A DNA stretch of 42,668 bases from Anaerolineae bacterium (GTDB taxonomy: Bacteria; Chloroflexota; Anaerolineae; UBA3071), in contig JARYMM010000016.1 of assembly GCA_029907105.1 (NCBI GenBank), positions 1 through 42,668 of the forward strand. The letters are read 5' to 3'. The notes under the pieces were generated by a model. The model saw nothing but the letters and a program-made list of their open reading frames with translations. It was not told where the DNA came from and did not search any database. Every line of letters starts with the position of its first letter. Position 1 is the first letter of the stretch. Below are positions 38,177 to 42,668 of the stretch, in pieces. The position numbers and the translations under genes are program-made.

Positions 38177-39328
38177 ATGTCCAACCGAGTGGCCATTGTG
38201 GGCATCGGCTACACCGGTTTCCGGCCTCTGACCCCAGAGGTCTCCTACAAGGAGCTGATGTACGAGGCCGCGGTCAGGGCCTACGAGGATGCCGGAATCA
38301 ATCCCCGGCGCGACGTGGACAGTTTCGTCACCGTGGCCGAGGACTTCATCGAGGGCACGAGCATTTTCGACGAGTACACACCCGACCAATTGGGCGGGAT
38401 GCTCAAGCCCAACGTCACCATCCCCGGCGAGGGCATCCACGGCCTGGCCACCGCCTATATGCAAATCGCCAGCGGCATTGCCGACGTCGTGGCCGTGGAG
38501 GGGCACAGCAAGGCCTCCAATGTGCTCACGCTGCCCTGGATCACCGCCTATGCCCTTGACCCCGTGCTCAACCGCCCGCTGGCGGCCCATCCGCTGTTCG
38601 TCGCTGGCCTGGAGATGAACCGCTATCTGCACGAGACAGGGGCGACCCGCGAGCAGTGCGCCATGGTGGTGGCCAAGAACAAGCGTAACGGGCTCTACAA
38701 CCCTGCCGCCGCCTACGGCGCGGCTATCAGCCCAGACGATGTCCTCCATTCGGAGATGCTCTCCTATCCCCTGACCCGCCTCGATGCCAGCTTCCACGCC
38801 GACGGAGCCATCGTCCTCGTTTTGGCCGCCGAGGAGGTGGCCGAGGCTTTGACCGACATCCCCATCTGGATCCGGGGCATCGGCTGGTGCAACGATTCGC
38901 CCTCGCTGGAGAACCGCGCCTGGGCCCGTGCCATCTACGCCGAGGAAGCGGGCCGCATGGCCTACGAGATGGCCGGCATCGGCAATCCCAGGCAGGAGAT
39001 TGACTTCGCCGAAATTGACGACGCCTTCTCCTACAAGGAATTGCAGCATCTGGAGGCGCTGCGCTTCTGTCGTTTCGGCGAGGCGGGGCTGATCACCGAG
39101 GAGGGCATGACCGGGCCGGACGGCGATCTGCCGGTGAACGTCTCCGGCGGCAGCCTGGGCTGCGGTCACCTGCTAGATGCCTCTGGGCTGGCGCGGGTGG
39201 TGGAGGTGGTCCTGCAATTGCGCGGCGAGGCCGGCCCGCGGCAGCTCGACGGCGTGGAGACAGGCCTAGCCTTCGGCTGGAGGGGAGTGCCAACCACCAG
39301 CGGGGCGGTGGCAATTTTGAGCATTTGA
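38177..39328 (+). CDS. Thiolase-like protein of the SCP2 group, first copy
   Basis: 383 residues, AAAGGAGG before the ATG. V-A-I-V-G-I-G-Y-T-G-F at the start and N-V-S-G-G-S-L-G-C-G-H-L-L-D-A-S-G near 325-340 mark the SCP2-thiolase fold. The N-terminal nucleophile position (usually C-S/A-T/S-G) reads G-E-G-I-H-G, without cysteine, and the usual H-D-x-F motif reads I-D-D-A-F-S. The C-terminal G-H is kept. A normal thiolase reaction is therefore doubtful; SCP2-type aldolases such as Ltp2 lack the cysteine and work with a DUF35 partner. The RM pair lies directly after, 12 bases on. Confidence 0.82.
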   Translation: MSNRVAIVGIGYTGFRPLTPEVSYKELMYEAAVRAYEDAGINPRRDVDSFVTVAEDFIEGTSIFDEYTPDQLGGMLKPNVTIPGEGIHGLATAYMQIASGIADVVAVEGHSKASNVLTLPWITAYALDPVLNRPLAAHPLFVAGLEMNRYLHETGATREQCAMVVAKNKRNGLYNPAAAYGAAISPDDVLHSEMLSYPLTRLDASFHADGAIVLVLAAEEVAEALTDIPIWIRGIGWCNDSPSLENRAWARAIYAEEAGRMAYEMAGIGNPRQEIDFAEIDDAFSYKELQHLEALRFCRFGEAGLITEEGMTGPDGDLPVNVSGGSLGCGHLLDASGLARVVEVVLQLRGEAGPRQLDGVETGLAFGWRGVPTTSGAVAILSI

Positions 39329-39340
39329 GATGAGGTTATT

Positions 39341-40525
39341 ATGAACTCCTGGGCGCGAAGTGACCTGCGCGAATTAGATATCGAGCAGATAAACCTTAGC
39401 TGGACGGAGCGGGAATTACCGCAAAGGCTGAGGACAAAGCACGTGCATGGCTTGCACCCTTACCTGGGCAAGTTCATCCCTCAATTGGCGGAGATATTCC
39501 TTCGGTACTACTTTAAGCCGGGCCAGAGGGTATTGGACCCCTTCGTGGGCAGTGGGACGACGCTGGTGGAGGCCAATATCTTGGGGATTCACTCGGTGGG
39601 CATTGATATTTCGGAGTTTAATTGCTTTCTTTCGAGGGTTAAGACGGCTAAATATGACCTGATGCTACTACGGAAGGAGATTTTCAACATTTTAGAGCGT
39701 GTAAAGCAAACGGTCTCTCCTCAATTTTCCCTTCAACTTCAGCTTATACCGTCCATTCAAGAGAAAACAGCCGAATACATCGCTGCAAACGAATATCTCG
39801 AACGTTGGTATGCCCCGCAGGCCCGGCTTGAACTTTTAACTTATCGCAGCCTGATCCCGGAATACGAATATCAAGATGTGCTGAAGGTGATACTCTCACG
39901 GGCTGCTCGTTCGGCACGGCAAGTGCCCCACTATGAGTTGGACTGGCCCAAAGAACCGGTGAGGGAGCCATACTATTGCCACAAGCACAAGCGCATCTGC
40001 TATCCCGTGACCGAGGCCCTTAAGTTCCTTGAGCGCTACAGTTACGATGTTTACCGCCGTATCAGAGCCTTTCAAACCATCCGAAAAGAAGAAGTAGAAG
40101 TAAGGGTCATCCATGGAGATGCCAGAACGGTGCCATTGGAAGGCCAATTCGATGGCATTTTGACATCTCCTCCATATGTTGGCTTGATTGATTACCATGA
40201 GCAACACAGGTATGCTTACGAGTTGCTAGGATTGAAGGATCTCTCCCACTTGGAAATAGGGCCTCTCTCCGAGGGCCAAAGCGAGCGGGCCAAAGCCTCT
40301 TATGTTCAGGATATGGTGGAAGTTTTCCGGAATCTCCTCCCTTACATCCGCGAAAGTGGCGTGATCATCTTCATTGTCAACGACAAATTCGGCTTATACG
40401 ATGAGATCATCTCCACTGCCGGATTGCGTCTGGAGAAGAGGATAACTCGCCAGGTTAACCGCCGCACCGGACGGCGAAGCTCGGAATTTGGGGAAGACAT
40501 CTTGATTATGCGGAAAGGGGATTGA
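39341..40525 (+). CDS. DNA methyltransferase (N4-cytosine/N6-adenine type), RM partner
   Basis: 394 residues. The SAM motif D-P-F-V-G-S-G-T-T (residues about 65-73) comes first and the catalytic T-S-P-P-Y about 200 residues later (near 272-276), with a specificity region between, i.e. the order of alpha-type amino-methyltransferases. GLHPYLGKFIPQL before motif I is typical of this group. S-P-P-Y is common in m4C enzymes, so the base modified is not certain. GAGGTTATT precedes the ATG. Base composition is visibly AT-richer than its neighbours (single 60-base lines hand-counted at 37-48% GC against about 70% in one line of the thiolase gene). The endonuclease follows. Confidence 0.88.
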   Translation: MNSWARSDLRELDIEQINLSWTERELPQRLRTKHVHGLHPYLGKFIPQLAEIFLRYYFKPGQRVLDPFVGSGTTLVEANILGIHSVGIDISEFNCFLSRVKTAKYDLMLLRKEIFNILERVKQTVSPQFSLQLQLIPSIQEKTAEYIAANEYLERWYAPQARLELLTYRSLIPEYEYQDVLKVILSRAARSARQVPHYELDWPKEPVREPYYCHKHKRICYPVTEALKFLERYSYDVYRRIRAFQTIRKEEVEVRVIHGDARTVPLEGQFDGILTSPPYVGLIDYHEQHRYAYELLGLKDLSHLEIGPLSEGQSERAKASYVQDMVEVFRNLLPYIRESGVIIFIVNDKFGLYDEIISTAGLRLEKRITRQVNRRTGRRSSEFGEDILIMRKGD

Positions 40526-40530
40526 AAGTT

Positions 40531-41274
40531 ATGAAAACTGAAACCAAAAATCGCATTCAAGCTTTCCTAGGGGAATTTGTCACCCAGCTTACAATTGTTC
40601 CTTACTCGTTAGAGGAGTTGGAGCAAGCCTATCCTTTCCATTCCCTCTTCTTCAGAGAAGAAGCCCTGAAAGCTTTCAAGCAACAGCGCCACATAGTCAC
40701 ACGGATGGGCCAGAAGCTTTACCCGACGCTTGCCGAAATGATCGCCCTTGACCGATATTCAGATGTACACCGCAACTACCGTATTCGAGCTACCTTGGAT
40801 GCGGCAAAGGTGCAAACCATCGAGGGGATTGTTGATGAGTTAAGAAGAAAATCGAGAAAGCCTGACCATGAGGAGGAAATAGGTGCGATTATAAAGGCCA
40901 AAAGCCGGGCCAGGCAAGATATCGTCACCGCCGCCGATTTATACATTGGTGACTACTACCTCGGGCCCTTCTTTACCGAAATAAAAAGCCCCTTGCCTAA
41001 CCTCGATATCTGCGCCGAATCGAAGAAGGCAATGCTCCTTTTTATAGCCCTGGAGTTGGATAAAGGACACGAGCCGCAGGCCTTTCTTAGCCTCACATAC
41101 AATCCCTTCATCACCAGGGAGCAATATCGCCACTGGCCCACTTTCCAGATTATGGATTTTCAGCGCCAAGTCCTCATTGGGCCCGAGTTTTGGGATGCCC
41201 TTGGAGGGGAGGGAACTTATCATGAACTTATGCAAATCGTGGAGAAAGTCAAGCAAGAAACGAGCTGGTCCTAA
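40531..41274 (+). CDS. Type II restriction endonuclease, TdeIII-like
   Basis: 247 residues. The centre reads D-L-Y-I-G-D-Y-Y-L-G-P-F-F-T-E-I-K-S-P (residues about 136-154), a PD-(D/E)xK-type active site with E-x-K, followed by N-L-D-I-C-A-E-S-K-K-A-M. This resembles the TdeIII/MjaII family as I remember it; characterised members cut GGNCC. The recognition sequence here cannot be verified from sequence. The ATG lies six bases after the methyltransferase stop; a TTG at 40522 would overlap it. Same AT-rich composition as its partner. Confidence 0.72.
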   Translation: MKTETKNRIQAFLGEFVTQLTIVPYSLEELEQAYPFHSLFFREEALKAFKQQRHIVTRMGQKLYPTLAEMIALDRYSDVHRNYRIRATLDAAKVQTIEGIVDELRRKSRKPDHEEEIGAIIKAKSRARQDIVTAADLYIGDYYLGPFFTEIKSPLPNLDICAESKKAMLLFIALELDKGHEPQAFLSLTYNPFITREQYRHWPTFQIMDFQRQVLIGPEFWDALGGEGTYHELMQIVEKVKQETSWS

Positions 41275-41294
41275 GTTTATACCGAGGAGGTGAA

Positions 41295-42464
41295 ATGATG
41301 ACCATGCGTAGAGTTGCCATAGTCGGCGCGGGGATGACCAAGTTCGTCCGCCGCGCCCAGGAGACAGCTAAAGAGCTAGCCTATGAGGCCACCAAGATGG
41401 CCCTCGACTCCTGCGAGATGACGCTGGATGACATCGGCTGCGTCGTGCATGGTACGGCTCCCGATTCCTTCGACGGTGTGCACATGAAAGGCGAATACCT
41501 CAGCGACGGCTCCGGCGGCTGGCGCAAGCCGTACATGCGCTGCTACGTGGGCGGCGGCACCGGCGTCTTCGCCCCCATCCACGGCTGGTATCACGTGGCC
41601 TCGGGGCTTTTCGACACCTGCCTGGTGGTCTGCGAGGAGAAGATGTCCTCCTGCCAGCCGCACCCGCAGGGGGCCTTCCTCACCATCTTCGACCATACCA
41701 CCGAGCGCCCGCTGAAGCCCAACCTGCTGTGGATCTTCGCCCTGGAGATGAACCGCTACATGCACACCTACGGGCTGAAGAAAGAGGATATCGCCCTCGT
41801 TTCGGTGAAGAACAAGCGCAACGCTGCCGACCACCCCTGCAGCCTGCTGGGTGACCCTCACATCACCGTGGAGGATGTGCTCAATTCCGAGGTGCTGGCC
41901 TGGCCGGTGCAGCGGCTGGACGTTAGCCCGGTGACCGATGGCGCGGTGGCCATCGTCCTGGCCGCCGAGCATGTCGCCCGGCGGATCACGGACAGGCCGG
42001 TATGGATCGAGGGCGTGGGCTGGAACCTGGACACGGCCTATTGGACGAACCGCGACCTGTGCTATCCACGTTACGTGGAGAAGGCGGCGCGCATGGCCTA
42101 TGAGATGGCCGGCATCCGCGAGCCGCGCCGGGAGATCCATATTGCTGAGCCCTACGACCCCTTCGATTACAAGGAACTGCACCACCTGGAAGGACTGATG
42201 CTCTTCGACAGGGGCAAAGCACCGGAGGCCACAGCCCTGGGCATCACCCAGCGGGACGGTGACCTGCCCGTCTGCCCCAGCGGGGGCTTGCTGGGCGTGG
42301 GCAACCCCATCGCTGCCGCCGGGCTGATGAAGGTGGCTGAAATCTTCTGGCAATTGCGGGGCGAGGCGGGCCGGCGCCAGGTGCCCGGCCGGCCCAGGCG
42401 GGGATTGGCCCAGGCCTGGGGCGACCTGATGCAGGTGGGCACGGTGATCGTTATGGGGGTGTGA
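41295..42464 (+). CDS. Thiolase-like protein of the SCP2 group, second copy
   Basis: 389 residues; GAGGAGGTGAA precedes the ATG. V-A-I-V-G-A-G-M-T-K-F, A-L-E-M-N-R-Y-M-H, V-K-N-K-R-N-A and E-P-Y-D-P-F-D-Y-K-E-L-H are shared with the copy at 38177. The nucleophile region reads Y-V-G-G-G-T-G-V-F, again without cysteine, the H-D-x-F histidine is Y, and the C-terminal G-H-P is G-N-P. Thus three expected catalytic positions are altered. It probably pairs with the first copy, possibly as a non-catalytic or structural partner (inference). High GC returns here. Confidence 0.82.
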   Translation: MMTMRRVAIVGAGMTKFVRRAQETAKELAYEATKMALDSCEMTLDDIGCVVHGTAPDSFDGVHMKGEYLSDGSGGWRKPYMRCYVGGGTGVFAPIHGWYHVASGLFDTCLVVCEEKMSSCQPHPQGAFLTIFDHTTERPLKPNLLWIFALEMNRYMHTYGLKKEDIALVSVKNKRNAADHPCSLLGDPHITVEDVLNSEVLAWPVQRLDVSPVTDGAVAIVLAAEHVARRITDRPVWIEGVGWNLDTAYWTNRDLCYPRYVEKAARMAYEMAGIREPRREIHIAEPYDPFDYKELHHLEGLMLFDRGKAPEATALGITQRDGDLPVCPSGGLLGVGNPIAAAGLMKVAEIFWQLRGEAGRRQVPGRPRRGLAQAWGDLMQVGTVIVMGV

Positions 42465-42468
42465 ACAC

Positions 42469-42531
42469 GTGATCCGTGATGCGTGATCCGTGATGCGTGA
42501 TCCGTGATCCGTGATGCGTGATGCGTGAAGC
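42469..42531. repeat. Heptanucleotide array H10 (GTGATCC/GTGATGC type)
   Basis: Nine units without interruption: GTGATCC, GTGATGC, GTGATCC, GTGATGC, GTGATCC, GTGATCC, GTGATGC, GTGATGC, GTGAAGC. It begins four bases after the stop codon of the second thiolase-like gene. The consensus is the same as the second half of H1 at 5458-5492, 37 kb away. Confidence 0.95.
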
Positions 42532-42607
42532 CTTGCATAGTCGGAGTTTTCACGCCACAAGGAGCACAAAACACAGCAGTGTGTGCATACTACCAGGAGC
42601 AGCAGCT

Positions 42608-42668
42608 ATGACAGTCAATATCAAGGAATTCCCCGGCGTGAGCCTGAGCAATGCCGATTTTGAGCAGA
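42608..42668 (+). CDS. Start of a further gene, cut by window edge
   Basis: ATG after ACCAGGAGCAGCAGCT; the first 20 residues are MTVNIKEFPGVSLSNADFEQ. This is too short for identification. DUF35 zinc-ribbon/OB-fold proteins often follow SCP2-type thiolase-like genes, and I recall similar N-termini, so DUF35 is a guess from context. Confidence 0.5.
   Translation, partial: MTVNIKEFPGVSLSNADFEQ

Noticed and set aside
1-42668. tRNA, rRNA or tmRNA genes and prophage genes
   Set aside because: No cloverleaf with CCA-type end or T-loop GTTCGAATC-type word, no rRNA-like stretch and no phage structural or integrase genes were noticed. A dedicated RNA scan was not possible.

Overview
The window looks like chromosomal DNA of a high-GC Chloroflexota bacterium, probably Anaerolineae-like. 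This is an inference from gene content and order, not from a marker gene. Housekeeping genes occur in neighbourhoods familiar from Gram-positive bacteria and Chloroflexota: rpmB beside asp23-fakA-fakB-fakB-recG-coaD, and yceD-rpmF-fabD-fabG-asp23-nusB. Other pointers are the folate-type TrmFO, TlyA, a decaprenyl-phosphate phosphoribosyltransferase-like UbiA protein, and large secreted LysM proteins. No rRNA or tRNA gene and no CRISPR array was seen.

Layout. 1-5.4 kb is an accessory zone on the minus strand: two transposase C-terminal remnants tail to tail, an AlbA_2/ATPase/winged-helix gene overlapping a fused MNT-HEPN gene, a MazF-like toxin pair, and a BrnT/BrnA-like pair bracketed by a 199-bp duplication of the end of a DUF503 gene. 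5.5-11.5 kb holds lipM, a membrane-anchored alpha/beta hydrolase, an HD phosphohydrolase, an NHL-repeat lipoprotein and a MiaB-like methylthiotransferase. 11.7-15.8 kb holds two secreted LysM proteins. 16-23 kb holds trmFO, an unknown gene, a UbiA-family gene, tlyA, a HAD phosphatase, rlmN and rpe. 23-30.5 kb holds rpmB, asp23, fakA, two fakB/degV genes, recG and coaD. 30.7-34.8 kb holds a coiled-coil gene and the yceD-rpmF-fabD-fabG-asp23-nusB operon. 34.9-42.7 kb is a CoA-metabolism cluster (two-subunit CoA-transferase, COG2403-type GTPase, two divergent thiolase-like proteins and the start of another gene), interrupted by an AT-richer methyltransferase/endonuclease pair.

The most striking feature not explained by the genes is a set of arrays of seven-base repeats. 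Each array has its own consensus, and about ten loci were found. Seven intergenic arrays begin within about five bases of a stop codon; two more lie in frame inside the MiaB-like gene. There are also a 99-bp element present twice in opposite orientation that folds on paper as a three-way junction, a 234-bp element with perfect 14-bp terminal inverted repeats, and two long perfect palindromes sharing the core CAGGTGACAGTCACCT. Several of these elements supply the stop codon of the gene they abut.

Promoters of the TTGACA-17-TATAAT type are unusually clear (six to seven readable ones). Two of them (tlyA and rlmN) place the predicted transcription start on the start codon, which implies leaderless mRNAs. 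All functional calls are from reading sequence motifs; no database search was run.
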